A stretch of 46,107 nt of DNA, from positions 1 to 46,107 of the IMG/VR virus record IMGVR_UViG_3300038436_000161; one strand, written 5' to 3'. The notes beneath the pieces were generated by a model. The model made no database searches, was not told the origin of the DNA, and saw only the letters and a program-made list of their open reading frames with translations. Of this stretch, positions 17,328 to 25,083 are shown piece after piece (position 1 is the stretch's first letter; each line of letters begins with the position of its first letter). The DNA is from a virus. The position numbers and the translations under genes are program-made.

Positions 17328-17552
17328 TCACAGCTTTTTCACCGCGTCCTCGCCGTACACCACGCCGAGGGTGGAGCCGCAGTCCCAAACGCAAAACAGG
17401 GTTCCGGTGTCGTCGATGAAGTCCACGGTTCCCTTGTCTCCGGGCTTCAGCTTGGAGTAAGGGTCGTTCATCTTGACCAGTTCCACGCGGGTTCCACGGG
17501 GATACCGCTTGCGGAGCCGCTCCACGGCCTCTTTCGAAGGGAACTTATTCAC
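17328..17552 (-). CDS. DUF4314 family protein
   Basis: A 74-residue protein with the DUF4314 pattern: RYPRGTRVELVKMNDPYSKL, then PGDKGTVDFIDDTGTLFCVWD and a Gly-rich end with GVVYGEDAV. The fold is probably a small SH3-like barrel. It overlaps the upstream gene by 8 bases, so it is likely translated together with it. DUF4314 is common in the terminase-proximal accessory region of clostridial phages. Its function is unknown. Confidence 0.85.
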   Translation of the reverse strand: MNKFPSKEAVERLRKRYPRGTRVELVKMNDPYSKLKPGDKGTVDFIDDTGTLFCVWDCGSTLGVVYGEDAVKKL

Positions 17553-18231
17553 CGGCGGTCACCTCGTTTTCAGGGGATGAGCTTGGCCCTGTTTGTGGTG
17601 GTACACCGCTCTTAAAGGCGCTGTTGCCGGAGAGGTTCTTCAGCAGGATTTTCCTCGCCGCCTTGTACTCGTCGCCCACGAAGCCCAGCCGGATGAGGAA
17701 CACCCGGAAAGCGTACTTCTCGTTCTGTACAGGCTTATCTTTGGCTGTCACGCGCTTCTGATCCTTGGCCGCCGCGCAGAGCGCGCCGATGAAGCGGGAG
17801 TAGGCGGCAACCTCGTCTCCCGATGCGCTGAAGGAAAACCAAGGGAACTTCAGCGTTGTCTCCGTGCGTTCGACGGGGAGCGCGTCCACGCCGATGGCCT
17901 TTTTAATGAGCGCCGCCTTGCTGGCGATTAGCCGGTCGAGGTTTTCAAGCGCCGCGTCGGTAAAGCCCGCGAGCGGCATCTCAATGGTCAGGCTGTCGGT
18001 GGTTTCGCACTCGAAGCCCAGTTCGGAAAGCCTGTCCAGAAGCCTTTTGACCAGTTCACTGTCCGTCATGTGCCCGAAAGAGATCGTACCCTCTTTGTCG
18101 ATTACGAAATCGCCTACAGCGTAGGAGAATGTCGGAGCACCCTTATAGACAGGCTCCCATCCAATGATTTCACCCACTGACTTGACCAGTTCCTTGCGGC
18201 GCTCGCCCGTGACGTTGTATTTTACTTCCAT
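17545..18231 (-). CDS. Phage virulence-related protein with shared C-terminal module
   Basis: A 228-residue protein of the 'virulence-related' phage family that begins MEVKYNVTGERRKELVKSVG and includes the YKGAPTFSYAVGDFVIDKEG segment. The middle part ends each strand with charged helices. Residues about 163-209 (NEKYAFRVFLIRLGFVGDEY and what follows) are homologous to the amidoligase C-terminus. The start has an AAAGGAGG site. A promoter-like element lies some 35 bases upstream. The function is unknown despite the family name, and no toxin motif is visible. Confidence 0.75.
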   Translation of the reverse strand: MEVKYNVTGERRKELVKSVGEIIGWEPVYKGAPTFSYAVGDFVIDKEGTISFGHMTDSELVKRLLDRLSELGFECETTDSLTIEMPLAGFTDAALENLDRLIASKAALIKKAIGVDALPVERTETTLKFPWFSFSASGDEVAAYSRFIGALCAAAKDQKRVTAKDKPVQNEKYAFRVFLIRLGFVGDEYKAARKILLKNLSGNSAFKSGVPPQTGPSSSPENEVTAGE

Positions 18232-18263
18232 TTTCGTAAGCCTCCTTTACTTCTTTGGTGCTT

Positions 18264-18296
18264 ACATATATCACTCTGAATCTGTGAAATAGCAAG
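18264..18296 (-). promoter_or_regulatory. Promoter-like element before virulence-related gene (copy 2)
   Basis: On the minus strand TTGCTA (18290-18295), a 17-base spacer, then GATATA (18267-18272). It is a second copy of the element at 17233-17266: TATATCACTCTGAA and AATAGCAAG on the plus strand are identical, and the 7-base variable part between them has the same length. It fills most of the 69-base gap after the first ParB-methyltransferase. Confidence 0.6.
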
Positions 18297-18300
18297 TTTT

Positions 18301-19551
18301 TTATCCGAAAATTGAGCGCCGCTTCACATCTTTTGCCACGTCTTCATACGAGATAGTCACGCCGGTTCGAATCACCGAAACCCCATCTGTGCCGCCTTTG
18401 AATTCGACATAGCGGCGAAGAATAACCGAAGCGTATTTCTCATCAAGCTCCATCATGTAACAAATCCGGTCAGCCTGCTCGCACGTGATGAGTGTCGAAC
18501 CTGAACCTCCGAATAAATCAAGCACAACCCCGTTAGGCTGGCTGGAATTTTGGATTGGGTAGGCCAGCAGCTCCAGGGGCTTTGCGGTAGGATGATCTTT
18601 GTTTTTCTTCGGTTTAGCGAAATTCCAAACAGTCTTTTCTGCACGTCCCGCGTACCACTTGTGCTTTCCATTTTTCAGCCAGCCAAAGAGGATCGGCTCG
18701 TGCTGCCACTGGTAGGGCGAGCGGCCCATGACGAAGGTGTCCTTTGCCCAGATACACACCCCGGACAGATGAAAGCCCGCGTCAACAAAAGCTCTGCGGA
18801 AATTAAGCCCCTCGGTGTCCGCGTGGAACACATATGCCGAGCCGCCGCTTTCAAGGTTTTCAGCCATATTCCGGAATGCGTCCAGGAGGAATTTATAGAA
18901 CTCATCCTTTTTCAGGCTGTCGTTTTTAATGGACAGCCCGCTGGCGCTTTTGTACGAAACCGCATATGGGGGATCGGTCAGCACAAGGTTTGCCTTGCAA
19001 CCGTCCATAAGCAGGGCAACGTCTGCGGCTTCGGTCGCGTCTCCGCAAACGAGCCGGTGCCGGCCGAGCGTCCAAACATCGCCGCGCCGGGCAAACGCCG
19101 CTTCTTCCAGAGCCGCCGAAAGGTCGAAGTTGTCGTCTTTGACATCCCCGACGCCCCCCATTAATTTGTTCAGTTCCGCATCGTCAAAGCCAGTGAGGGT
19201 AACATCAAAGTCGGCGCCCTGTAGGTCGGCGATAAGGAGGGCCAGCTTATTCTCATCCCATTCGCCCTGAATCTTGTTAAGAGCGATGTTGAGCGCCTTT
19301 TCTTTTTCTGCGTCCAGTTCCACGACCACGCAGTCAATTTCAGTAGCGCCGTCCGCCAGCAGTATTTTCAGCCGCTGGTGGCCGCCTACCACGTTGCCGG
19401 TGGTCTTGTTCCAAACAAGGGGTTCCACATAGCCGAACTCCTCCATGGAGCGTTTCAGCTTCTCGTATTCCGGGTCGCCTGGCTTTAGATCTTTGCGGGG
19501 GTTGTATTTTGCCGCCTTGATTTTTGAGACGGGAATTTTCTGTATCTCCAT
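18301..19551 (-). CDS. ParB-like nuclease domain fused to DNA methyltransferase (copy 1, DPPY type)
   Basis: A 416-residue fusion. Residues 1-130 are a ParB/Srx-like domain with SKIKAAKYNPRKDL and GGHQRLKILLADG. Residues about 160-400 are an amino-methyltransferase with TDPPYAVSYK as motif IV and LDLFGGSGSTL as motif I in the late position (beta class order), which fits N6-adenine methylation. The protein is paralogous to the neighbour at 19555-20862, and the ParB halves are much more alike than the catalytic halves. Such fusions are common near terminases, where they may protect packaged DNA or mark packaging sites. Confidence 0.9.
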   Translation of the reverse strand: MEIQKIPVSKIKAAKYNPRKDLKPGDPEYEKLKRSMEEFGYVEPLVWNKTTGNVVGGHQRLKILLADGATEIDCVVVELDAEKEKALNIALNKIQGEWDENKLALLIADLQGADFDVTLTGFDDAELNKLMGGVGDVKDDNFDLSAALEEAAFARRGDVWTLGRHRLVCGDATEAADVALLMDGCKANLVLTDPPYAVSYKSASGLSIKNDSLKKDEFYKFLLDAFRNMAENLESGGSAYVFHADTEGLNFRRAFVDAGFHLSGVCIWAKDTFVMGRSPYQWQHEPILFGWLKNGKHKWYAGRAEKTVWNFAKPKKNKDHPTAKPLELLAYPIQNSSQPNGVVLDLFGGSGSTLITCEQADRICYMMELDEKYASVILRRYVEFKGGTDGVSVIRTGVTISYEDVAKDVKRRSIFG

Positions 19552-19554
19552 ATT

Positions 19555-20862
19555 TTATCCCTCCAGTTTGACCGCTTTTTCGCCGGTGAAAGATTCCCAG
19601 CGCTTAACCGCCAAGTCGCAGTAAACGGGGGAAAGCTCCACAGCGTAACAGCGGCGCTCTAGCTGTTCCGCCGCGATGATGGTGGTGCCGCTGCCGGAGA
19701 AGGGCTCCAGTGCGATGCCGCCCCTGTCGCTGTGCATTTTCAAACAGCGCCACGGCAGCTCCACGGGGAACATGGCGGGATGCTCTTTGTTGGCGCGCAC
19801 CGTCGTCATTTCCCAGATGCCAGCGTAACCCCATTTTTTGCGCTCTTCCTTGGTAAGCCGTTTGACAAACCGGTAGCTGTGGCCGGCGAAGGCCGAAAGC
19901 CAGGCATATTCCTGATCGTTGTATTCCTCGATCTCGCCGTTCTTGCTGAAGGCCGAAACGTATTCATACTGCTGCACCGGCTTGTTGGATACCAGGTGGT
20001 AGGGGCCAACGCCGAAATTCATCCCTTGCTTTTTCCAGATGCGGATCCAGATGGGGCGGTAGCCGTTGTCGGCAAACATATTTACGCTGTAGACGCTGGT
20101 CGGCTCGATGAACTGGGAGCCGGTGGCGTAAAGGTCGCCCAGGTTCCAGCAGACGATGTCCGCGTATTTGCACAGGTTTTTGATCACCGGCCTGATGGTT
20201 TGAAACCAGGGCTCGATGCCAGCCTTTTCATATTCCTTACCTACGCCGTAGGGCGGCGAGGTAACGGCTACCTGCGCGTGGCCGCCGTCCATGAGCTTTG
20301 CGAAATCAGTCTCGCTGGTGGAATTTCCGCACATCAGGCGGTGCTGACCCAGCAGCCAAATGTCTCCCGGCTGGGTAATGGCGCCTTTTGCTTCGATGCG
20401 CTCTTTTTCCTTGTCCGGATCGAAGTCGTCCTGCACCGCTTCCTTGGAGTAGAATTTATTGAGCAGTTCATCTACCTCAGCAACGTCAAAACCGGTGAGG
20501 GACACGTCGAACGCGCCCGCGTCAAGCTCTGCCATCACTTCTGCCAGCTTATTCTCATCCCATTCGCCCTGAATCTTGTTAAGGGCGATATTGAGCGCCT
20601 TTTCCCGCTGCGCATCAAGCTCGACCACCACACAGTCGATCTCGGCGTGACCCAAAGCGAGCAGCACCTTTAAACGCTGGTGGCCGCCCACCACGTTGCC
20701 GGTCTGGCGATTCCAAACCACCGGCTCCACATAGCCGAATTCTTCGATGGAGCGTTTCAGCTTCTCGTATGCAGCGTCGCCGGGCTTCAGGTCTTTACGT
20801 GGGTTGTAGGCGGCGGGATTTAAGAGCCCGGCTTTAATTTTCTGTATGTTCAAGTCAACCAC
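19555..20862 (-). CDS. ParB-like nuclease domain fused to DNA methyltransferase (copy 2, SPPY type)
   Basis: A 435-residue fusion. The ParB half (AAYNPRKDLKPGD, GGHQRLKVLLALG, LNIALNKIQGEWDENKLA) nearly repeats that of copy 1. The methyltransferase half differs: motif IV is VTSPPYGVGKEYE and the SAM-binding motif is LEPFSGSGTTIIAAEQ. SPPY variants occur in N4-cytosine and some N6-adenine enzymes, so the modified base cannot be fixed from sequence. The gene overlaps the small terminase 3' end by 8 bases. It is probably co-transcribed with the small terminase. Confidence 0.9.
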   Translation of the reverse strand: MVDLNIQKIKAGLLNPAAYNPRKDLKPGDAAYEKLKRSIEEFGYVEPVVWNRQTGNVVGGHQRLKVLLALGHAEIDCVVVELDAQREKALNIALNKIQGEWDENKLAEVMAELDAGAFDVSLTGFDVAEVDELLNKFYSKEAVQDDFDPDKEKERIEAKGAITQPGDIWLLGQHRLMCGNSTSETDFAKLMDGGHAQVAVTSPPYGVGKEYEKAGIEPWFQTIRPVIKNLCKYADIVCWNLGDLYATGSQFIEPTSVYSVNMFADNGYRPIWIRIWKKQGMNFGVGPYHLVSNKPVQQYEYVSAFSKNGEIEEYNDQEYAWLSAFAGHSYRFVKRLTKEERKKWGYAGIWEMTTVRANKEHPAMFPVELPWRCLKMHSDRGGIALEPFSGSGTTIIAAEQLERRCYAVELSPVYCDLAVKRWESFTGEKAVKLEG

Positions 20863-21433
20863 CCTTTCTCGTGGAGAGCAGCCTCTCCATCACGTCGTCC
20901 TGCGGGTTGCCGACAAAAGCCGTGGTGCAGTTCTGCTTGACTATGTCAAAAATCTCATACCAGAGGAGATTCGCCTGTTTCTGGAATGACTGGCTCATCT
21001 GGACAAACGGGCTGGCTATGGCGCCGCCGGTAGTCGGGTGCTTGCCTAAAAGGCCGTAGGTGCTGATTGCTTCCTCGCACTGAATGTAGCGCGTGAACGC
21101 CTGCGCGTACGCTTCAATCAGCCGCGGGTTGACGAATTTCTCACACCCGCGTTCTTTGAGCCATTTCCAGGTTTCGATGAACAGCGCGTCCGCGCCCAGC
21201 GGCTTCCCGTCTCTTTGCCTTGCGCTGAGGTAATCGCTTGGCGTGGGCATATCTACGCCGTACAAATCCGCCGCGCCGTCAAGTTTGCCCGCTTCGAGCA
21301 TCGACTCAGGATGCAGCTCCGGGGCTTCCAGAATCCGGGCGGCCTTTCCCGCCGTGATTTTATCCGCCAGGGGCTGCGGTTTGTCGCCGGCGCGGACACG
21401 CCTGCCGCCCCTGTTTGTTCCGTCTTTTGCCAC
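20855..21433 (-). CDS. terS: Terminase small subunit (P27 family)
   Basis: A 192-residue protein of the P27-type small terminases. After a basic N-terminus come AKAARILEAPELHP-like charged helices, then a central helical segment (FIETWKWLKERGC, LIEAYAQAFTRYIQCEEAIS) and a YGLLGKHPTTGGAIASPFVQ region typical of the family, with a helical oligomerisation tail. It recognises phage DNA and hands it to TerL. In this phage the two subunits are separated by the methyltransferase, amidoligase and GGCT genes. Confidence 0.88.
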   Translation of the reverse strand: MAKDGTNRGGRRVRAGDKPQPLADKITAGKAARILEAPELHPESMLEAGKLDGAADLYGVDMPTPSDYLSARQRDGKPLGADALFIETWKWLKERGCEKFVNPRLIEAYAQAFTRYIQCEEAISTYGLLGKHPTTGGAIASPFVQMSQSFQKQANLLWYEIFDIVKQNCTTAFVGNPQDDVMERLLSTRKGG

Positions 21434-21547
21434 ACGCCCTCACCTCCTTGCCGCAGCGGGGCTTAATCCCCTGTTTGAACTGTGATTTTTTCGCGCGTGA
21501 CCCGCCGCCCGTTCCATTCCTATTGGAATACAGGGATATGACCGCCC

Positions 21548-21907
21548 CTACCGGCGCTGCCAGCGGCCGCCTTCCTTAGCAGTTATCATTGAGTGGCAGC
21601 CGGTGCAAAGGCTCATCAGATTCTCCGCAACGTTTGTGCCGCCTTTAGCCAGAGGAATAATGTGGTGCACTTCCTCCGCGCGCGTTAGCTTTCCATCCTT
21701 CTGGCACTGCTCGCAGAGTGGTTGCTCCGACATATACCTGTCGCGTATCCTTTGCCAATGCCTGCCATAGCGCTTGCGGGTGGCCGGGTCGCGCTGGTAG
21801 CGTTCGTATCGTCTTGCTTCTTCCTTGGTGTGTTCCTCGCAGAACCTGCCGCCCGTCAGCCCGGGACAGCCTGGGTGGGAACACGGCCGCTTGGGTTTGT
21901 ATGGCAT
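21548..21907 (-). CDS. HNH endonuclease (packaging-associated)
   Basis: A 119-residue HNH nuclease. Two Cys/His pairs near the N-terminus (CSHPGCPGL, RFCEEH) and CEQCQKDG plus CTGCHSMI form zinc sites. The HNH core is EVHHIIPLAKGGTNVAENLM. Stand-alone HNH proteins next to terminase genes are known to act with TerL during cos cleavage in HK97-like phages. It is the first gene of the packaging block. Confidence 0.92.
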   Translation of the reverse strand: MPYKPKRPCSHPGCPGLTGGRFCEEHTKEEARRYERYQRDPATRKRYGRHWQRIRDRYMSEQPLCEQCQKDGKLTRAEEVHHIIPLAKGGTNVAENLMSLCTGCHSMITAKEGGRWQRR

Positions 21908-22010
21908 TGATTTACCTCGTTCTGGGCAAAGTAAAAGGACGCCCGCCGTATGATGAGCGCCCTCTCTGATATTTTGCTATTGTAATGTTATCAAACTTTT
22001 AGTGTGACAT

Positions 22011-22439
22011 TCAACAGAGTTTAGTGACATCTTTTACCCGCTCAGAGCAGGCGGCTAATGCTTCGCCATGTATTCTGTGAACGTGACGTACACTGTAATG
22101 AAAATCCTCTGCAATTTCATCCCAGGTTTTGAAGCAGAGATATCGCAGTTCCAGGAGCGCCCTATAATCCGGGCTATTCAAAGAGCGGATAACATTCGCA
22201 ATATCCCGCTTCAAGTCGACGAGCCTGTCAATGTCGGAATTGATTTCATTCTCCAAATCCAGCATTTTGGCGATGATGTCCTCCATGCGGTGGACATTGC
22301 GCGTCTCGCTCGGCGGTGTCGGCGAGAGGGTGGATGTGGCTTTGGTGGCGAGCTCCCGAAGTGCCCTCACCTGCTCCAATTTTGCGTCAATAAGGCGGTT
22401 TATCCGCCAGGTTTGGGCCAGGTATTCCTTAACCGTCAC
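22011..22439 (-). CDS. Sigma-70 region 4-like late regulator (DUF1492/ArpU type)
   Basis: A 142-residue helical protein. Residues 1-100 are coiled coil, including the DLENEINSDIDRLVDLKRDI heptads. The C-terminal 50 residues are a helix-turn-helix of the sigma region 4 type: LLELRYLCFKTWDEIAEDFH and SVRHVHRIHGEAL. Proteins of this class sit just before the packaging and structural genes of Gram-positive phages and are thought to activate late transcription. It starts 4 bases inside the end of the upstream zinc-ribbon gene. Confidence 0.85.
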   Translation of the reverse strand: MTVKEYLAQTWRINRLIDAKLEQVRALRELATKATSTLSPTPPSETRNVHRMEDIIAKMLDLENEINSDIDRLVDLKRDIANVIRSLNSPDYRALLELRYLCFKTWDEIAEDFHYSVRHVHRIHGEALAACSERVKDVTKLC

Positions 22440-22651
22440 AAACTCTGCCTCCTTTCCCCGAGCTCACATCCTGTCCAGGTTATCCGCGGCTGCTTGTCGC
22501 CATTCGGCGTGAAGTTAAGCAGGCACCTGTGATACTCGCTTTCATCGTTGCCGCACTCGAAAGCCGTCCATGTTCGGCTGCTTGCCGATTTGTCGGGACG
22601 CGCGAACTCGCAATCCGCGCATCTGATGTGCTCTGTTGTTTTGTTGTTCAT
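22436..22651 (-). CDS. Small Cys-rich protein, possible zinc ribbon
   Basis: A 71-residue protein with an AGGTAGCC-type site before the ATG. The N-terminus has CADC, the middle has FECG and HRC, and the end has TGCEL, which could bind zinc. It lies between the SNF2 helicase and the late regulator. Similar small proteins are common here in clostridial phages. The function is unknown. Confidence 0.65.
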   Translation of the reverse strand: MNNKTTEHIRCADCEFARPDKSASSRTWTAFECGNDESEYHRCLLNFTPNGDKQPRITWTGCELGERRQSL

Positions 22652-22732
22652 AAGGCTACCTCCGGTTAATGTTTTTGTTCCACTCGGATTGGCAGCTTTT
22701 GGCTTTCGTTGTCGTTGATTTCCTCCGTAGGT

Positions 22733-24079
22733 TTACAAATTTGCCTTGACCGCCTCAATCAGGGCGGCTTGGGTTTTGTCCTTCCGCTTGAGGGCAGCCA
22801 TGACTTGCTCGTCGATCGTGCCTTTGGTAATGATGTGGTGGATAACTACTGTATCTTTCTGTCCCTGCCGCCAGAGCCGGGCGTTGGTTTGCTGGTAGAG
22901 TTCAAGGCTCCAGGTCAGTCCGAACCATACCAGGGTGGAACCGCCCGCCTGCAGGTTGAGCCCGTGGCCGGCTGAAGCCGGGTGGATAACGCCGAGGGGG
23001 ATTTCTCCATCATTCCACCGTTTGATGGAGTCCGCGCTGTCCAGCCGCTCTGCGGGGAAGCGCTTGAGTATCCGCTCAAGGTCGTGCCTGAACCAGTAAG
23101 CCACGAGAACAGGCTTGCCGTTGGCGGCTTCGATCAGATCTTCCAGCGCGTCCAGTTTGCGGTCATGCAGGGGGGCGACTCCGTGGTTTTCGTCATAGAC
23201 CGCGCCGTTTGCCATCTGCAGGAGTTTCCCGCTTAAAGCGGCGGCGTTGGCGGCATCGATCTCCTTGCCCTTCAAGGACAGCACCATCTCGTCCTTCATG
23301 GTCTGGTAGTGCTGTTCCTCAATGGGCGACATCTTGACGGGTACTTCGTTCATCACCAGTTCCGGCAGCTTCAGATAGTCGCTGCCCTTCATGGAGATCG
23401 TGATGTCGGAAATCAGGCGGTAGATGGCATCCTCGGCACCGGGCTTCGGCTTATAGGAAAACACCACCTGGGCATTTCGCTTGTCGGGGACAAAGAATGT
23501 GGAGCGGTAATTCCCGATAAACCTGCCAAGCCGCTGTCCCATGTCAAGGAGCCTAAACTGTGACCAGAGGTCGATGAGATTATTTGCCGCCGGGGTCGCA
23601 CTCAGAAGTACCACGCGTTTCACTTGTGGGCGAAGTTTCATAAGGGCTTTGAATCGCTTTGTCCGATGATTTTTAAATGAACTACTCTCGTCCACGATCA
23701 GCATGTCGAACTTCAATTTTGAAAGCATCCCGCTCTTTTCAACGAACCACTCTACGTTTTCTCGATTCAGAATGTAGATGTCTGCTGATGATCGCAAAGC
23801 GGCTATACGCTCTGCTTCTGTACCGATGGCGATTGCGCATCTCAGGTTTCGCAGATGCTCCCAATTTTCGCACTCTTGTTTCCAAATGTTCAGACCTACC
23901 CGTAACGGACATACAACAATCACTTTATGGATTTGAAAGCTGTCGAACATAAGGTCGTTAATGGCGGTGAGGGCGATGACTGTTTTGCCTAAACCGCAAC
24001 TAAGAAAAAGCGCGGAAGTGGGATGATCCATGATGTAGTTGACCGAATGTTTCTGGTATTCGTGTAAATCCTCAAGCAT
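22733..24079 (-). CDS. SNF2-family DNA helicase/ATPase
   Basis: About 448 residues from the ATG at 24079, which overlaps the HNH stop and has AAGGTGG upstream; a longer frame to 24121 is less likely. The SNF2 motifs are HEYQKHSVNYIM (Q region), FLSCGLGKTVIALTAI (Walker A), MLIVDESSSFKN (DExx box), VVLLSATPAANNL (motif III), and GHGLNLQAGGS with QQTNARLWRQGQ (motifs V and VI). It probably acts in phage DNA replication or recombination. It is one of the standard replication genes of these phages. Confidence 0.92.
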   Translation of the reverse strand: MLEDLHEYQKHSVNYIMDHPTSALFLSCGLGKTVIALTAINDLMFDSFQIHKVIVVCPLRVGLNIWKQECENWEHLRNLRCAIAIGTEAERIAALRSSADIYILNRENVEWFVEKSGMLSKLKFDMLIVDESSSFKNHRTKRFKALMKLRPQVKRVVLLSATPAANNLIDLWSQFRLLDMGQRLGRFIGNYRSTFFVPDKRNAQVVFSYKPKPGAEDAIYRLISDITISMKGSDYLKLPELVMNEVPVKMSPIEEQHYQTMKDEMVLSLKGKEIDAANAAALSGKLLQMANGAVYDENHGVAPLHDRKLDALEDLIEAANGKPVLVAYWFRHDLERILKRFPAERLDSADSIKRWNDGEIPLGVIHPASAGHGLNLQAGGSTLVWFGLTWSLELYQQTNARLWRQGQKDTVVIHHIITKGTIDEQVMAALKRKDKTQAALIEAVKANL

Positions 24080-24569
24080 TTTCCGCGCCACCTTTGTACC
24101 AGAATCGATGCAATCGAACATGGAACTGTAAATGTTCTGCGGCTGTCATGACAACAAGATTGTCTGGGTCGTTGTTGCGCCTATCACCGTCAATATGATG
24201 CACGACCTCGTCCTTGCTGAGTTTGCGCCCAAGTTTTTGCTCCGCTATCAGTCGATGCTGAAGCCGGCCGTAATACTTTGCATACGTCCTTCCGTTGTGT
24301 TCCATCTTTATATGGGCGTCCCTCAACTTCGTGCGCACTTCCACGGTCATCCTGGAGGGGTTCATTTTTCGGTTTATCGCAGCCATGTTGCAACTCTGAC
24401 CTGTGTAATCCTTCAACCTGTTATATCCGTTTGGGTTCTTTGCCTTATTGCTGAAGTTAGCCAAGCACTGGCGGCAACAGAAATTATGCCTTTTGACGAC
24501 CGAAGGACACTTCTCAAACGGCTCGCCACACCAATCACAGGAAACGACCACTCTGTTTTTTGCTGGCAT
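24072..24569 (-). CDS. HNH homing-type endonuclease with zinc finger
   Basis: A 165-residue protein. Residues 10-45 form a treble-clef zinc site (CDWCGEPFEKCPS, FCCRQC). Residues about 95-155 are an HNH_3-type domain with QHRLIAEQKLGRKLSKDE, VVHHIDGDRRNNDPDNLVVM and EHLQFH. This architecture is frequent in free-standing homing endonucleases that invade phage operons. Its stop overlaps the helicase start and its ATG overlaps the VRR-NUC stop, so it is tightly set into the replication operon. Confidence 0.85.
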   Translation of the reverse strand: MPAKNRVVVSCDWCGEPFEKCPSVVKRHNFCCRQCLANFSNKAKNPNGYNRLKDYTGQSCNMAAINRKMNPSRMTVEVRTKLRDAHIKMEHNGRTYAKYYGRLQHRLIAEQKLGRKLSKDEVVHHIDGDRRNNDPDNLVVMTAAEHLQFHVRLHRFWYKGGAENA

Positions 24570-24856
24570 TATCCGTCACCTCCCACAATCTTCGATAACA
24601 TTGGCTGTATCTGCTCTGGATCGTCCAAAACATACACCAAGAAACCTAACTGCCTGAGCATCCCATGCCGCCGTATCTGCAAAGGACGTGGGTTCATTCC
24701 ATGCGCCTTAACCTCAACGAAGGCTATTTTTCCGCCGGGTAAAAGTATAAGGCGATCCGGCATTCCATCAAATCCAGGCGACACGAACTTCACGGCGAGA
24801 CCGCCAGCCTTTTTGACAGCCCAGACCAGTTTCTGCTCTATATGTTTTTCTCGCAT
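24569..24856 (-). CDS. VRR-NUC domain nuclease
   Basis: A 95-residue stand-alone VRR-NUC (PD-(D/E)XK) protein. FVSPGFDGMPDRLILLP gives the Asp, and IAFVEVKAHG gives the ExK pair. RRHGMLRQLGFLVYVLDD completes the core fold. In phages such small nucleases process branched DNA as Holliday-junction-like enzymes. It is preceded by a 227-base gap with an inverted repeat and a palindrome. Confidence 0.92.
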   Translation of the reverse strand: MREKHIEQKLVWAVKKAGGLAVKFVSPGFDGMPDRLILLPGGKIAFVEVKAHGMNPRPLQIRRHGMLRQLGFLVYVLDDPEQIQPMLSKIVGGDG

Positions 24857-24908
24857 TCCATCCTCCTGTTTGTGCCGATGTCTGTGCCCAAGCGCTTTAA
24901 ACTCTTAC

Positions 24909-25082
24909 GCGCGTATACGCGCTTACACGTGCCCACTATCCCTTTATTACTTATAACTACAACTTTAATAGGTGATTTATCGGAACAATGGGAACAGGCA
25001 AGGCAAGAAGGCCGGTAGATGAAAGGCTTGCGACCCTGCCGATGGTTTGAAGCTTTGGCATAATAGGAACAGTGGGCACGTG
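24909..25082. repeat. Intergenic palindrome and inverted repeat between VapE and VRR-NUC genes
   Basis: GCGCGTATACGCGC is a perfect 14-bp palindrome at 24909-24922. Next to it CACGTGCCCACT (24926-24937) recurs inverted at 25071-25082. Short GGAACA-containing repeats lie between (near 24983-24999 and 25066-25072). The 227-base gap has no convincing gene. It could hold an origin, an operator or a promoter; the sequence does not decide. Confidence 0.5.
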
Positions 25083-25083
25083 C

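Noticed and set aside
19732-20673. A 313-codon plus-strand open frame
   Set aside because: It is antisense to the second ParB-methyltransferase, whose motifs prove the coding strand.
22652-22732. A possible 29-codon TTG-started small gene after the helicase
   Set aside because: There is no ribosome binding site for the TTG, and the frame mostly overlaps the helicase end.
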